A stretch of DNA of 64,000 nt from Pseudomonas californiensis (GCF_021147775.1 NZ_JAGTPK010000005.1:62001-126000); one strand, 5' to 3'. Numbered from the stretch's first letter, positions 39,170 through 51,005 are shown. Notes: generated from the sequence alone by a model not told the origin. Made by a program: numbers and translations.

Positions 39170-39350
39170 GGCAGGGGCTAAACACCTTATTCGCCGGCGC
39201 ACATGCGCCATCCACTACAGGCGCCGAAGCGCCAACTTAAGCAAGTTATATGCCTGAAATCGAAGCGTTTGCCTAGGGCATCCCGACAAATAATGCATTG
39301 TCAATACGCCACTAGGGCATCGAGCGCCTGAAAAGCGCGAAACGCCTGGT

Positions 39351-40076
39351 TTACAGGCGGAACTCGTGACCGAGATAGACTTCTTTCACCAACTGATTCG
39401 CCAGGATAGTTTGCGAATCACCTTCTGCGATCAACTGCCCGTCATTGACGATATAAGCGGTTTCGCAGATGTCCAACGTCTCACGGACGTTGTGGTCAGT
39501 GATCAACACGCCGATGCCTTTGGCTTTCAGGTGATGAATGATTTGCTTGATGTCGCCAACCGAAATGGGGTCCACACCCGCGAAGGGCTCATCCAGAAGG
39601 ATGAATTTGGGTGCTGTGGCCAGTGCGCGTGCGATTTCCACACGGCGGCGCTCACCACCCGACAGGCTCATGCCCAGGTTGTCACGGATATGCGTGATGT
39701 GGAATTCCTGAAGCAGGCTTTCCATCTCCTTGCGACGCCCGGCTGCGTCGAGTTCCTTGCGTGTTTCAAGGATTGCCATGATGTTATCGGCGACTGACAG
39801 CTTGCGGAAGATGGAAGCTTCCTGGGGCAGGTAACCGATACCTGCCCGGGCCCGGCCATGCATCGGCTGGTGGCTCACATCGAGGTCGTCGATCAATACG
39901 CGTCCCTGATCGGCCTGTACAAGGCCGACGATCATATAGAAGCAGGTGGTCTTGCCGGCACCGTTTGGGCCCAGCAAGCCAACGATCTGACCGCTGTCGA
40001 TGGATATGCTCACATCGCGGACGACCTGTCGGCTTTTGTAGCTTTTAGCCAGGTGCTGGGCTTTGAGCGTCGCCAT
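39351..40076 (-). CDS. lptB: LPS export ABC transporter ATPase LptB
   Basis: 241-residue cytoplasmic ATPase that powers LPS extraction by LptFG (elsewhere). Walker [10 protein letters not shown] (~36-44), signature [15 protein letters not shown] (~138-152) and Walker [14 protein letters not shown] are intact. Its ATG abuts the lptA stop, so lptC-lptA-lptB is one coupled unit. A 181-bp gap before rpoN has no clear terminator. Confidence 0.96.
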   Translation of the reverse strand: MATLKAQHLAKSYKSRQVVRDVSISIDSGQIVGLLGPNGAGKTTCFYMIVGLVQADQGRVLIDDLDVSHQPMHGRARAGIGYLPQEASIFRKLSVADNIMAILETRKELDAAGRRKEMESLLQEFHITHIRDNLGMSLSGGERRRVEIARALATAPKFILLDEPFAGVDPISVGDIKQIIHHLKAKGIGVLITDHNVRETLDICETAYIVNDGQLIAEGDSQTILANQLVKEVYLGHEFRL

Positions 40077-40625
40077 TTACTGGGCCTTCTGCGGTTGATC
40101 GGGTTTCTTTTTCGGCTGGATAACCATGTCGATCCGAGGGCGCGGCGTCGTCACCTTCGCACCGCCATTGGCCCGGCCGGCATTCACGATCTGCTTGACG
40201 GTGTCGTAGACGATTTTCTCGCCTTCGGACGTGTTGCCGTCATTGATAACCTTGGCCTTGTCGATCAGCACGATGCGATCCTGCGCCGCGTAATACTGGA
40301 TCGTGACGGCATATGCCTGCACGATCGGCTTGTCGACGGCAGGCTTCTGCTCGTAATACGCCAGGTTGCCGACGGACGTGAACACGTCGACTTCGCCCTG
40401 GGCATTACGGGTAATGGTCACGGTATTACCGGTGATTTTCATCGAGCCTTGCGTGATGATGACGTTGCCCTTGTAGGTAGCAACGCCTTTCTTGTCATCG
40501 AGCTGCGCATCATCGGACTGGATGTGGATAGGCTGATCACGGTCGGTAGGCAGGGACCAGGCGCTCGCGCTTCCCAGTGCTGCGCCCAGGCCGAGCAAGA
40601 AAGGAAGAGTTTTAACGAGCCTCAT
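40077..40625 (-). CDS. lptA: Periplasmic LPS-binding protein LptA
   Basis: 182-residue OstA-fold periplasmic bridge protein. A signal peptide (MRLVKTLPFLLGLGAALGSASAWS) is followed by the beta-jellyroll with DDKKGVATYKGNVIITQGSMKI. The C-terminal tail is Lys/Pro rich (IQPKKKPDQPQ). Overlaps lptC by 14 nt. Confidence 0.95.
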   Translation of the reverse strand: MRLVKTLPFLLGLGAALGSASAWSLPTDRDQPIHIQSDDAQLDDKKGVATYKGNVIITQGSMKITGNTVTITRNAQGEVDVFTSVGNLAYYEQKPAVDKPIVQAYAVTIQYYAAQDRIVLIDKAKVINDGNTSEGEKIVYDTVKQIVNAGRANGGAKVTTPRPRIDMVIQPKKKPDQPQKAQ

Positions 40626-41184
40626 ACTGTCCTCTTACGTTGGACAGCAGGTCCATCCTGCCGTCGTTCAAATACGCTTTCATTCCCTTGGCTGTGGTGA
40701 CACCGCCCGCGCCGTCGATTCTAACGACTTGCTCGGTCTGCGCATATTGCTTCTGTGGGAATACCGTCATGCGACTACTGGTGATGATAGTCGTGCGTTG
40801 CTTTTCGTCAGTACGTGCGACGCGAACGTCGTCGATCAGTTCGACATGGTCGCCGCCGGGCGACACTTCGCCACGCTTGCTTTGTACGTGCCACGGAAAC
40901 ACCGTGCCGCGATACATCTGCAGGTCAGGGGTGGTCAGCAGCGTCACGTCAGTGGCCTTCAGGTGCTCGACCTTGTCGGCTGTCATGTCGTACTGCATCT
41001 TGCCGTCAGGCAGGTACTGAATGCTGTGTGCATTGATCGCGTAGTAGTCAATGGCGCTCTCGTCCACCGTCGCTACAGGCTGATCCATGAAGCTTTCCGG
41101 GCTGATATTCCAGTAGCCGACAGCAGCGAGCAGCAGCGCCAGCACCCCGAAAAGCAGGAACTTCCGAATTTTCTTGCTCAACAT
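40612..41184 (-). CDS. lptC: LPS export protein LptC
   Basis: 190-residue protein with one N-terminal membrane helix (FLLFGVLALLLAAVGYW, ~9-25) and an OstA-like periplasmic domain that passes LPS from LptBFG to LptA. Located between kdsC and lptA, with 9 bp to the kdsC stop. Confidence 0.93.
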   Translation of the reverse strand: MLSKKIRKFLLFGVLALLLAAVGYWNISPESFMDQPVATVDESAIDYYAINAHSIQYLPDGKMQYDMTADKVEHLKATDVTLLTTPDLQMYRGTVFPWHVQSKRGEVSPGGDHVELIDDVRVARTDEKQRTTIITSSRMTVFPQKQYAQTEQVVRIDGAGGVTTAKGMKAYLNDGRMDLLSNVRGQYEAR

Positions 41185-41193
41185 AAATGGCTT

Positions 41194-41733
41194 CTATAAG
41201 TAGGCGGAGTGGGCCGCTTCAAGGTTGCCTTGCGCACTCAGGATCAGTTCGCAGAACTCACGGGCTGCGCCTTCGCCGCCCCGTGCCTGAGTAACGCCGT
41301 GTGCGTGTTGACGGACAAAGCCTGCTGCGTTGGCGACTGCCATGCCCAGACCGACACGTCGGATGACCGGCAAGTCTGGCAGATCATCACCCAGATAGGC
41401 GACCTGTTCGTAACTCAATTTCAATTCGGCCAGCAATTGATCGAGCACTACCAGCTTGTCTTCGCGACCCTGGTACAGGTGTTCGATGCCCAGATTCTTT
41501 GCTCTGCGCTCTACAATCGGCGTCTTGCGCCCACTGATGATAGCGGTGGTTACGCCCGACGCTATCAGCATTTTTATGCCTTGGCCGTCGAGTGTATTGA
41601 ATGTCTTGATCTCGCTGCCGTCTTCGAGGAAGTACAGGCGGCCGTCAGTCAGCACGCCATCGACGTCGAAAACTGCCAGTTTGATGGCTTTGCCACGCTG
41701 CATCAGTTCGCTGTTCATTGTGTCGGCCTGCAT
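41194..41733 (-). CDS. kdsC: 3-deoxy-D-manno-octulosonate 8-phosphate phosphatase
   Basis: 179-residue HAD phosphatase that makes KDO for LPS inner core. DVDGVLTDG (HAD motif I, with the nucleophile Asp), SGRKTPIVERRAKNLG and YLGDDLPDLPVIRRVG are visible. ATG 41733 overlaps the kdsD stop (TAATG) and has GGGAGT before it; an ATG five codons in is the alternative. Confidence 0.95.
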   Translation of the reverse strand: MQADTMNSELMQRGKAIKLAVFDVDGVLTDGRLYFLEDGSEIKTFNTLDGQGIKMLIASGVTTAIISGRKTPIVERRAKNLGIEHLYQGREDKLVVLDQLLAELKLSYEQVAYLGDDLPDLPVIRRVGLGMAVANAAGFVRQHAHGVTQARGGEGAAREFCELILSAQGNLEAAHSAYL

Positions 41734-42707
41734 TACATCACTCCCGCACGCAGTAGATCCTGCAAGTTGAACGCACCCACCGGGTAATCGTTCGCGTCAA
41801 CCACAATCAGAGCACTGATTTTGTGATCTTCCATGATTTTCAAGGCTTCGGCGGCCAGCATTTCTGCGTGCACTGTCTTGCCGTGAACGGTCATGACTTC
41901 ATCAATAGTAGTCACTCGAATGTCGATCGGACGGTCCAGCGTGCGACGCAGGTCGCCGTCCGTGAAGATTCCGGCCAGGGTCCCGTCGGTATTCAGCACT
42001 GCCGTCATGCCAAGGCCCTTGCGGGTCATTTCCAGAAGCGCGTCCCGCAACAGGGTGCCACGCTGCACAGTAGGCAGTGTCTCGCCAGAATGCATCACGT
42101 TTTCGACTTTCAGCAGCAGGCGTCGCCCCAGGGCGCCGCCTGGATGCGAGAACGCGAAATCTTCGGCAGTAAACCCGCGCGCATCGAGCAGCGCTACTGC
42201 CAGGGCGTCGCCCATGACCAGTGCTGCTGTCGTTGACGAGGTCGGCGCCAGATTCAGCGGGCAGGCCTCATGTGCGACATGCGTGTTGAGATTGACATCG
42301 GCGGCTTTGGCCAGCGTCGAGGCCGGGTCGCCGGTCAGGCTGATCATTTTGATGCCCAGGCGTTTGATCAACGGCAGCAAGGTGACGATTTCATTGGTGG
42401 TGCCGGAATTCGACAAGGCCAGAATGATGTCGTCGCGCGTAATCATGCCCATATCGCCATGGCTGGCTTCGGCCGGATGGACAAAAAACGAAGTGGTGCC
42501 GGTACTCGCCAGTGTGGCGGCGATCTTGTTGCCAATATGCCCAGACTTGCCCATCCCGACCACAACGACTCGCCCTTTGCTGGCGAGGATCATTTCACAC
42601 GCGCGCACGAAATCGCCGTCGAGACGACCCAGCAGGCCTTCTATTGCTTCTATCTCAAGGCGAACGGTGCGTTGCGCGGATTGAATCAGGTCACTGGATT
42701 GGTTCAT
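41733..42707 (-). CDS. kdsD: Arabinose-5-phosphate isomerase
   Basis: 324-residue enzyme supplying D-arabinose-5-phosphate for KDO. A SIS domain (GRVVVVGMGKSGHIGNKIAATLAS, HPAEASHGDMGMI) is followed by two CBS domains from ~205 to the end. The intact KDO-lptCAB-rpoN order on this strand corresponds to E. coli kdsD-kdsC-lptCAB-rpoN. It is the first gene of that minus-strand cluster. Confidence 0.95.
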   Translation of the reverse strand: MNQSSDLIQSAQRTVRLEIEAIEGLLGRLDGDFVRACEMILASKGRVVVVGMGKSGHIGNKIAATLASTGTTSFFVHPAEASHGDMGMITRDDIILALSNSGTTNEIVTLLPLIKRLGIKMISLTGDPASTLAKAADVNLNTHVAHEACPLNLAPTSSTTAALVMGDALAVALLDARGFTAEDFAFSHPGGALGRRLLLKVENVMHSGETLPTVQRGTLLRDALLEMTRKGLGMTAVLNTDGTLAGIFTDGDLRRTLDRPIDIRVTTIDEVMTVHGKTVHAEMLAAEALKIMEDHKISALIVVDANDYPVGAFNLQDLLRAGVM

Positions 42708-43013
42708 GTCTTGAATGGGTCAGCCTTCCGAAAGGCGGCGATTATAGCGGTAATGAACGATTCCCTCACGTCTGATCGTCGTCGTGTAATTTTTAAACGA
42801 ATTTCCTGTGCTTTCACGGGTCTGTATCAAGGCATCCTGCCAGCTCGGCATGCTGCAATAATTCAGTGATTATCTGAACTTACCGGTTCTCTTTCTGTTG
42901 GGTGACGAGTCGCTGCGATGCTATAGTTCGCGGCTTGTTCGGCCCGCCTGGACAGCTTGTCTCCCTCTGGGATCTGGCGGCTGAGGAGGGAGGCTGTATC
43001 GCAAGGAGTTTAG
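42708..43013. promoter_or_regulatory. Divergent kdsD / mlaF promoter region
   Basis: 306 bp without a gene. It separates two operons that in E. coli form one colinear cluster. A candidate plus-strand promoter is given separately at 42898-42927. The stretch near 42785-42870 is unusually AT-rich for the window. No other structure is obvious. Confidence 0.55.
42898..42927 (+). promoter_or_regulatory. Candidate sigma-70 promoter of the mla operon
   Basis: TTGGGT (42898-42903) and TATAGT (42922-42927), spacing 18 nt, lie 86 nt before mlaF. Chosen by hexamer match only. Confidence 0.4.
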
Positions 43014-43823
43014 ATGAGTCCTGATGACGCCTACGCGGTCGAGTTGAAAGGGGTTTCCTTCAAACGCGGCGCGCGCAGCATTTTCAACAATGTCGATATT
43101 CGTATTCCTCGGGGCAAAGTCACCGGGATCATGGGGCCGTCCGGCTGTGGCAAGACTACCTTGCTGCGTCTGATGGGCGCCCAGTTGCGTCCCAGCGAAG
43201 GCCAGGTGTGGGTCAACGGGCAGAACTTGCCAGAGTTGTCGCGCAGCGATCTGTTCGATGCGCGCAAGCAAATGGGCGTTCTGTTCCAGAGTGGCGCGCT
43301 GTTCACCGACCTTGATGTCTTTGAAAACGTCGCGTTCCCTTTGCGTGTCCACACCGAGCTGCCCGAAGAGCTGATCCGTGACATCGTGCTGCTCAAGTTG
43401 CAGGCCGTGGGCCTTCGCGGGGCCATCGAATTGATGCCGGACGAACTGTCCGGAGGCATGAAACGCCGCGTTGCGCTGGCTCGGGCAATCGCGCTGGACC
43501 CGCAGATCCTTATGTACGACGAGCCTTTCGTGGGGCAGGACCCGATTGCAATGGGCGTGCTGGTGCGACTGATCCGGTTGCTCAACGACGCGTTGGGCAT
43601 TACCAGCATCGTGGTGTCCCATGATCTGACCGAGACGGCCAGCATCGCCGATTACCTTTATGTGGTGGGTGACGGGCAGGTACTGGGGCAGGGCACGCCG
43701 CAAGAGCTGATGTCTTCGGACAATCCGCGCATTCGTCAATTCATGACCGGCGAACCGGATGGCCCCGTGCCATTTCATTATCCGGCGCCGGATTTTCGCG
43801 AAGACCTGTTGGGGAAGCGCTGA
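43014..43823 (+). CDS. mlaF: Mla phospholipid transport ATPase MlaF (Ttg2A)
   Basis: 269-residue ABC ATPase of the MlaFEDB inner-membrane complex, which moves phospholipids between membranes to keep outer-membrane asymmetry; named ttg2A in P. putida for toluene tolerance. Walker [10 protein letters not shown] (~42-50), signature [15 protein letters not shown] (~145-159) and Walker [14 protein letters not shown] are intact. Stop overlaps the mlaE ATG by one base. Confidence 0.95.
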   Translation: MSPDDAYAVELKGVSFKRGARSIFNNVDIRIPRGKVTGIMGPSGCGKTTLLRLMGAQLRPSEGQVWVNGQNLPELSRSDLFDARKQMGVLFQSGALFTDLDVFENVAFPLRVHTELPEELIRDIVLLKLQAVGLRGAIELMPDELSGGMKRRVALARAIALDPQILMYDEPFVGQDPIAMGVLVRLIRLLNDALGITSIVVSHDLTETASIADYLYVVGDGQVLGQGTPQELMSSDNPRIRQFMTGEPDGPVPFHYPAPDFREDLLGKR

Positions 43824-44620
43824 TGCGCAAGAAGTCACTGATGGAGCGCATTCGCCTGCTGGGGCGTGCGGCCATGGATATCGTTACGGTTCTGGGGCGT
43901 TCAGGAATATTTCTGGGCAACGCTCTGCTCGGGCGAGGCGGCACGGGCAGCAGTTTTCAGTTGCTGGTCAAGCAGTTGTACTCGGTGGGTGTCATGTCAC
44001 TGGTCATCATTGTGGTGTCAGGCATGTTCATCGGTATGGTGCTGGCCCTGCAGGGTTTCAGCATCCTGACCAAGTACGGTTCGGAACAGGCTGTTGGCCA
44101 GATGGTTGCGCTGACCCTGCTGCGTGAACTTGGGCCGGTTGTCACCGCTCTGTTGTTTGCAGGGCGTGCAGGCTCGGCGCTGACCGCTGAAATCGGCAAC
44201 ATGAAATCTACCGAACAGCTGTCCAGCCTGGAAATGATCGGTGTCGATCCGCTCAAATACATCGTTGCACCGCGTTTGTGGGCCGGGTTCATTTCGTTAC
44301 CGATTCTGGCAATGATTTTCAGCGTGGTCGGTATCTGGGGCGGCTCCTGGGTGGCGATCGATTGGTTGGGAGTCTATGAAGGCTCTTTCTGGTCGAACAT
44401 GCAGAACAGCGTTTCCTTTACCAACGATGTGCTCAATGGAGTCATCAAGAGCGTCGTATTTGCTTTTGTGGTGACATGGATTGCCGTCTTCCAGGGTTAT
44501 GACTGTGATCCCACTTCGGAGGGAATCAGCCGTGCCACGACCAAGACCGTTGTATATGCCTCGTTGGCAGTGCTGGGCCTGGACTTTATTTTGACCGCCT
44601 TGATGTTTGGAGATTTCTGA
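43823..44620 (+). CDS. mlaE: Mla phospholipid transport permease MlaE (Ttg2B)
   Basis: 265-residue permease with about five to six hydrophobic segments from residue ~50. The family stretch [35 protein letters not shown] is unmistakable. One-base overlaps on both sides (TGATG) couple it to mlaF and mlaD. Confidence 0.95.
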   Translation: MRKKSLMERIRLLGRAAMDIVTVLGRSGIFLGNALLGRGGTGSSFQLLVKQLYSVGVMSLVIIVVSGMFIGMVLALQGFSILTKYGSEQAVGQMVALTLLRELGPVVTALLFAGRAGSALTAEIGNMKSTEQLSSLEMIGVDPLKYIVAPRLWAGFISLPILAMIFSVVGIWGGSWVAIDWLGVYEGSFWSNMQNSVSFTNDVLNGVIKSVVFAFVVTWIAVFQGYDCDPTSEGISRATTKTVVYASLAVLGLDFILTALMFGDF

Positions 44621-45087
44621 TGCAAAACCGCGCCATCGAAACCGGTGTCGGCCTGTTCCTGCTGGCAGGGATACTGGCTTTGCTGTTGCTGGCCCTGCGT
44701 GTCAGCGGTCTGAGCACCAGTGCGACCAATGACAGCTATAAACTTTATGCCTACTTCGACAATATTGCCGGTTTGACTGTCAGAGCCAAGGTAAGCATGG
44801 CCGGTGTGACGATCGGCAAGGTCACCGCGATTGATCTGGATCGCGATACCTTTACCGGTCGCGTCACGCTGGAAGTACAGAAGAAGGTCGACAATCTGCC
44901 TGCTGACTCCACTGCGTCGATCCTGACTGCCGGCCTGCTGGGTGAGAAATACATTGGTATCAGTGTGGGTGGCGACGAGGCACTGCTCAAGGATGGCGCA
45001 ACCATCCATGACACTCAATCGTCGCTCGTGCTGGAAGATCTGATCGGGAAATTCCTGCTCAATACCGTAAGTAAAGACGCCAAGTGA
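44620..45087 (+). CDS. mlaD: Mla MCE-domain protein MlaD (Ttg2C)
   Basis: 155-residue protein with an N-terminal anchor (VGLFLLAGILALLLLAL, ~9-25) and a single MCE domain (YKLYAYFDNIAGLTVRAKV...) that forms a hexameric periplasmic pore and binds lipid. It is shorter than E. coli MlaD (183), lacking most of the C-terminal extension. Confidence 0.94.
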   Translation: MQNRAIETGVGLFLLAGILALLLLALRVSGLSTSATNDSYKLYAYFDNIAGLTVRAKVSMAGVTIGKVTAIDLDRDTFTGRVTLEVQKKVDNLPADSTASILTAGLLGEKYIGISVGGDEALLKDGATIHDTQSSLVLEDLIGKFLLNTVSKDAK

Positions 45088-45097
45088 GGAGCTTTAA

Positions 45098-45748
45098 ATG
45101 ATCTCGATTCTGCGCCGCGGCCTGCTGGTATTGCTGGCCGCTCTGCCGATGCTGGCCAATGCTGCTGCGGCTCCGTCTGCCCATGACCTGGTGGAGCGTA
45201 CCACCAAGGAATTGCTCAGCGATCTGGCTGCCAACAAAGAGCAGTACAAAGCCAACCCGAGCGCCTTTTACGATGCACTGAACCGCATCGTCGGTCCGGT
45301 CGTGGACGCCGACGGCATTTCCCGCAGCATCATGACCGTCAAGTATTCGCGCAAGGCGACGCCTGCGCAGATGCAGCGCTTTCAGGAAAACTTCAAGCGC
45401 AGCCTGATGCAGTTCTATGGCAATGCGTTGCTTGAGTACAACAACCAGGGCATTACCGTTTCTCCTGCCAAGGATGAAGGCGCCGACCGGACCAGCGTGG
45501 ACATGCAGGTCAAGGGCAACGGCGCGGTCTATCCTGTTTCCTACACCCTTGAGAAGGTCGGTGGTGAATGGAAAGTGCGCAACGTGATCATCAACGGGAT
45601 CAACATCGGTAAATTGTTCCGCGATCAGTTCGCCGACGCGATGCAGCGTAACGGCAACGATCTGGACAAGACCATCGACGGTTGGGCTGGTGAAGTCGCC
45701 AAGGCCAAGGAAGTTACGGACGACGCCGCCAAGAAGCCGGCCCAATGA
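45098..45748 (+). CDS. mlaC: Mla periplasmic phospholipid-binding protein MlaC (Ttg2D)
   Basis: 216-residue soluble periplasmic carrier between the MlaA and MlaFEDB complexes. A signal peptide ending near AAAA (LLVLLAALPMLANAAAA) precedes the Tol_Tol_Ttg2 domain (TTKELLSDLAANKEQY..., GGEWKVRNVIINGINI). Overlaps mlaB by 4 nt. Confidence 0.95.
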   Translation: MISILRRGLLVLLAALPMLANAAAAPSAHDLVERTTKELLSDLAANKEQYKANPSAFYDALNRIVGPVVDADGISRSIMTVKYSRKATPAQMQRFQENFKRSLMQFYGNALLEYNNQGITVSPAKDEGADRTSVDMQVKGNGAVYPVSYTLEKVGGEWKVRNVIINGINIGKLFRDQFADAMQRNGNDLDKTIDGWAGEVAKAKEVTDDAAKKPAQ

Positions 45749-46050
45749 GTGAGTCCGCCGTGCGCCTTGCAGGGCCAGGTGAGCTGAAGCTGATCGGTGT
45801 GCTGGATTACCTCAGCGGGCCGCAGCTGCGCAAGCAGGGTGCGGCCTTGATCCGGTCGGGCGATTTGAGCAATCTGACGCTGGACTGCTCGGGTGTCGAG
45901 AAGTCCAGTAGCGTCGGTCTGGCGCTGGTGCTTGCATTCATGCGCGACGCCGAAGAAGCAGGCAAGTCCCTTCGTGTGCATTCATTGCCCGAAGACATGC
46001 GCAAAATTGCCCAGGTTTCCGGCCTGAGTGAGCTTCTGGACATCCATTGA
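45745..46050 (+). CDS. mlaB: STAS-domain protein MlaB
   Basis: 101-residue cytoplasmic STAS protein that binds and activates MlaF. The LTLDCSGVEKSSSVGLALVLAFMRDAEE stretch carries the STAS active-site loop. Last gene of mlaFEDCB. Confidence 0.92.
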   Translation: MSESAVRLAGPGELKLIGVLDYLSGPQLRKQGAALIRSGDLSNLTLDCSGVEKSSSVGLALVLAFMRDAEEAGKSLRVHSLPEDMRKIAQVSGLSELLDIH

Positions 46051-46061
46051 CAGGTATTATC

Positions 46062-46119
46062 AAAAAGGCCCTTGGTCCGACCTCCGCACAGCGGGGTTCG
46101 CATAGCATGGGCTTTTTTG
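46062..46119. terminator. Hairpin terminator between mlaB and ibaG
   Basis: AAAAAGGCCC (46062-46071) pairs with GGGCTTTTTT (46109-46118), enclosing a second GC-rich hairpin (CCTCCGC/GCGGGG). The T-run on the plus strand and A-run at the other end allow bidirectional use. It would end the mla operon just before ibaG. Confidence 0.65.
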
Positions 46120-46125
46120 TATGAT
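46097..46125 (+). promoter_or_regulatory. Candidate ibaG/murA promoter overlapping the terminator
   Basis: TTCGCA (46097-46102) and TATGAT (46120-46125) are spaced 17 nt and lie 40 nt before the ibaG ATG, partly inside the terminator stem. The -35 is weak. Confidence 0.35.
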
Positions 46126-46164
46126 GGCCGACCCGCGCGCGTACAGCGCCGATCGAGGTTAAGC

Positions 46165-47692
<1,528 letters not shown>

Positions 47693-47699
47693 TGGCAAG

Positions 47700-47729
47700 C
47701 AGCCCCGATGCCGTGAGGCCTCGGGGCTG
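47700..47729 (+). terminator. Intrinsic terminator after murA
   Basis: CAGCCCCGA (47700-47708) and TCGGGGCTG (47721-47729) form a perfect 9-bp stem with a 12-nt loop, followed by TCTGTTCT. It separates murA from hisG. Confidence 0.75.
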
Positions 47730-47847
47730 TCTGTTCTACCGCGGATGTGATTTTCTGAATCGTTCCACCTCAGGCCCTGTGGGTCGAGGTTTGTCATGCG
47801 CCGCTTGCGTCATGGCAAAAGTTTCCTGATAAGGACTTACGTTTCCC

Positions 47848-48483
47848 ATGTTGACCATCGCACTGTCCAAGGGCCGCATCCTTGACGACACCCTGCCGCT
47901 TCTTGCTGAAGCGGGCATTGTGCCGACCGAGAATCCGGACAAGAGCCGCAAGCTCATTATTCCCACGACTCAGGCCGACGTGCGCCTGTTGATCGTTCGT
48001 GCCACCGATGTGCCGACTTACGTTGAGCATGGCGCAGCCGATCTGGGTGTTGCGGGCAAGGACGTGCTGATGGAGTACACCGGCCAGGGGCTGTACGAGC
48101 CGCTGGACCTGCAGATCGCCAAGTGCAAGCTCATGACAGCAGGCGCCATTGGTGCCGTCGAGCCGAAAGGCCGTCTGCGTGTGGCGACCAAATTCGTCAA
48201 CGTTGCCAAGCGTTATTACGCCGAGCAGGGTCGTCAGGTCGACATCATCAAGCTGTACGGTTCGATGGAGCTGGCACCGCTGATCGGTCTTGCCGACAAG
48301 ATCATCGACGTGGTCGACACGGGTAACACGCTGCGTGCCAACGGTCTTGAGCCTCAGGAGCTGATCGCTACCATCAGTTCGCGTCTGGTGGTGAACAAGG
48401 CTTCGATGAAAATGCAGCACGCCCGCATTCAGTCCCTTATCGACACCCTGCGCAAGGCAGTGGAGTCGCGACACCGCGGCTGA
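47848..48483 (+). CDS. hisG: ATP phosphoribosyltransferase catalytic subunit, short form HisG
   Basis: 211-residue short-form HisG (HisGS), first step of histidine synthesis. [18 protein letters not shown] and the PRPP loop [12 protein letters not shown] are seen. It lacks the C-terminal regulatory ACT-like domain of long HisG, so activity needs the HisZ subunit, which is not in this window. AAGGA lies 12 nt before the ATG. Confidence 0.96.
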   Translation: MLTIALSKGRILDDTLPLLAEAGIVPTENPDKSRKLIIPTTQADVRLLIVRATDVPTYVEHGAADLGVAGKDVLMEYTGQGLYEPLDLQIAKCKLMTAGAIGAVEPKGRLRVATKFVNVAKRYYAEQGRQVDIIKLYGSMELAPLIGLADKIIDVVDTGNTLRANGLEPQELIATISSRLVVNKASMKMQHARIQSLIDTLRKAVESRHRG

Positions 48484-48490
48484 TTTGACT

Positions 48491-48509
48491 ACGCAACGTT
48501 GAGTTGCGT
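48491..48509 (+). repeat. Small hairpin between hisG and hisD
   Basis: ACGCAAC (48491-48497) and GTTGCGT (48503-48509) pair over 7 bp with a 5-nt loop. No T-run; function unknown. Confidence 0.3.
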
Positions 48510-48606
48510 CCAGCTATCCGTGTCATAGCCAAATTTCTCAGGTGCCTGCGCGGATAGCTTGGTAGCTTTAGGCTCCTGAGCATCTGCCAATTACTGAGGC
48601 CCTGTT

Positions 48607-49953
48607 ATGACCACTCCCACTGCAATTCGCCGACTTGATGCTGCTGACCCGGATTTCGCACGACATCTGGATCATCTGTTGAGCTGGGAAAGTGTGTCTG
48701 ACGATTCGGTCAACCAGCGTGTGCTCGACATTATCAAGGCCGTGCGTGAGCGTGGCGACGAGGCGCTGGTCGAGTTCACGCAGCGTTTTGATGGCTTGCA
48801 GGTGGCTTCGATGGCCGATCTGATTCTGCCGCGTGAGCGTCTTGAGCTGGCTCTGACACGCATCACCCCGGTTCAGCGCGAAGCGTTGGAAAAAGCGGCG
48901 GAGCGTGTGCGCAGCTACCATGAAAAACAGAAACAGGACTCCTGGAGCTACACCGAGGCCGACGGCACCGTGCTGGGTCAGAAGGTCACGCCGCTGGACC
49001 GTGCTGGCCTTTACGTACCGGGCGGCAAGGCCTCCTATCCGTCGTCGGTGCTGATGAACGCCATCCCCGCAAAAGTCGCTGGTGTGACCGAAGTGGTCAT
49101 GGTTGTGCCGACCCCACGTGGCGAAATCAATGAGCTGGTGCTGGCCGCTGCGTGCATCGCGGGCGTTGATCGGGTGTTCACGATTGGTGGCGCACAGGCC
49201 GTCGCGGCATTGGCGTACGGCACTGAAAGCGTGCCGAAAGTCGACAAGGTAGTGGGGCCCGGCAATATCTACGTGGCGACTGCCAAGCGTCACGTTTTCG
49301 GGCAGGTCGGTATCGACATGATCGCCGGCCCGTCGGAAATCCTCGTGGTCTGCGATGGTCAGACCGACCCTGACTGGATTGCCATGGACCTGTTCTCGCA
49401 GGCCGAGCACGATGAAGACGCGCAAGCCATTCTGGTCAGCCCGGATGCAGAGTTCCTCGACAAGGTTGCGGCCAGCATTACTCGCCTGTTGCCGACCATG
49501 GCCCGCTCGGCGATTGTCGAGACGTCCATCAATGGTCGCGGCGCGCTGATCAAGGTGGCGGACATGGCGCAGGCCATCGAAGTTGCTAACCGCATCGCGC
49601 CCGAGCACCTTGAGCTCTCCGTAGCGGACCCTCAAGCGTGGCTGCCGCACATCCGTCACGCCGGTGCGATCTTCATGGGGCGGCACACTTCCGAAGCCTT
49701 GGGCGATTACTGCGCAGGTCCCAACCACGTGCTGCCGACCTCCGGCACTGCCCGGTTTTCATCGCCGCTGGGTGTTTACGATTTTCAGAAGCGCTCGTCG
49801 ATCATCTATTGCTCGCCTGAAGGCGCCTCTGAACTCGGCAAGACAGCTTCAGTGCTGGCGCGTGGCGAATCTCTCAGCGGTCATGCGCGCAGCGCCGAAT
49901 ACCGCATCACAGACACCGACTGGAAAGCTGCCAACCTGAAGGAAGACACCTGA
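48607..49953 (+). CDS. hisD: Histidinol dehydrogenase
   Basis: 448-residue zinc enzyme for the last two steps of histidine synthesis. [40 protein letters not shown] and the [19 protein letters not shown] region with metal ligands are typical. Its stop overlaps the hisC start (TGATG). Confidence 0.97.
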   Translation: MTTPTAIRRLDAADPDFARHLDHLLSWESVSDDSVNQRVLDIIKAVRERGDEALVEFTQRFDGLQVASMADLILPRERLELALTRITPVQREALEKAAERVRSYHEKQKQDSWSYTEADGTVLGQKVTPLDRAGLYVPGGKASYPSSVLMNAIPAKVAGVTEVVMVVPTPRGEINELVLAAACIAGVDRVFTIGGAQAVAALAYGTESVPKVDKVVGPGNIYVATAKRHVFGQVGIDMIAGPSEILVVCDGQTDPDWIAMDLFSQAEHDEDAQAILVSPDAEFLDKVAASITRLLPTMARSAIVETSINGRGALIKVADMAQAIEVANRIAPEHLELSVADPQAWLPHIRHAGAIFMGRHTSEALGDYCAGPNHVLPTSGTARFSSPLGVYDFQKRSSIIYCSPEGASELGKTASVLARGESLSGHARSAEYRITDTDWKAANLKEDT

Positions 49954-51005
49954 TGAGCAAGTTCTGGAGCCCGTTTGTCAGCACTCTGGTGCCCTATGTG
50001 CCCGGCGAGCAGCCGAAGCTGACCAAGCTGGTCAAGCTCAATACCAATGAAAACCCCTACGGTCCTTCGCCGAAAGCGCTCGACGCCATGCGCGCGGCGT
50101 TGACCGACGACCTGCGTCTGTATCCGGACCCCAACAGCGATCTGCTCAAGCACGCAGTGGCCGACTACTACAGCGTGCGGACGAACCAGATCTTTTTGGG
50201 CAATGGCTCGGACGAGGTGCTTGCGCACATTTTCCACGCGCTGTTTCAGCACAATGCGCCGCTGTTGTTCCCGGATATCAGCTACAGCTTCTACCCTGTG
50301 TATTGCGGGCTGTATGGCATTGATTTCGAAGCCGTGCCGCTGAACGACCAGTTCCAGATTCGTGTCGAGGATTACGCCAGGCCGAACGCCGGGATCATCT
50401 TTCCTAACCCGAATGCGCCGACCGGCTGTCTGTTGGCGCTGGATGCGGTGGAACAGATCATCAAAGCCAGCCCGGATTCGGTGGTTGTGGTGGACGAGGC
50501 GTATATCGATTTTGGTGGAGAAACTGCGATCAGTCTGGTCGACCGCTACCCTAATCTGCTGGTAACGCAGACTCTTTCCAAGTCGCGCTCGTTGGCCGGT
50601 CTGCGAGTCGGGTTGGCGGTGGGTCATCCTGACCTGATCGAGGCGCTGGAGCGGGTCAAGAACAGCTTCAACTCCTATCCGCTGGATCGCCTGGCCAATA
50701 TCGGCGGGGCGGTGGCGTTCGAGGACCGCGAGCACTTCGAGCTGACACGCAACAAGGTTATCGAGAGCCGGGAGGCACTGGTTGAGCAGTTGCAAGGCAA
50801 AAGCTTTGAGGTGCTGCCATCTGCCGCCAACTTCATTTTCGCCCGCCACCCGCAACACGATGCCGCCGGGCTTGCTGCAAAACTGCGCGAGCAGGGCGTT
50901 ATCGTTCGTCACTTCAAGCAGGAGCGCATTGCGCAGTTCCTGCGGATCAGCATTGGTACGCCTGAGCAACATCAGGCATTGCTGGAAGGGCTGAGCGATA
51001 TCTGA
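49953..51005 (+). CDS. hisC: Histidinol-phosphate aminotransferase
   Basis: 350-residue class II PLP aminotransferase. [13 protein letters not shown] at the N-terminus and the PLP-lysine region [13 protein letters not shown] (~210) are present. In pseudomonads this hisC copy sits with hisG-hisD. It is followed by an 835-bp gap with repeats. Confidence 0.95.
   Translation: MSKFWSPFVSTLVPYVPGEQPKLTKLVKLNTNENPYGPSPKALDAMRAALTDDLRLYPDPNSDLLKHAVADYYSVRTNQIFLGNGSDEVLAHIFHALFQHNAPLLFPDISYSFYPVYCGLYGIDFEAVPLNDQFQIRVEDYARPNAGIIFPNPNAPTGCLLALDAVEQIIKASPDSVVVVDEAYIDFGGETAISLVDRYPNLLVTQTLSKSRSLAGLRVGLAVGHPDLIEALERVKNSFNSYPLDRLANIGGAVAFEDREHFELTRNKVIESREALVEQLQGKSFEVLPSAANFIFARHPQHDAAGLAAKLREQGVIVRHFKQERIAQFLRISIGTPEQHQALLEGLSDI

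Noticed and set aside
39299..39304. TTGACA hexamer on the minus strand between lptB and rpoN as an rpoN promoter
   Set aside because: The -35 is perfect but I found no acceptable -10 at 15-19 nt, so I do not call it.
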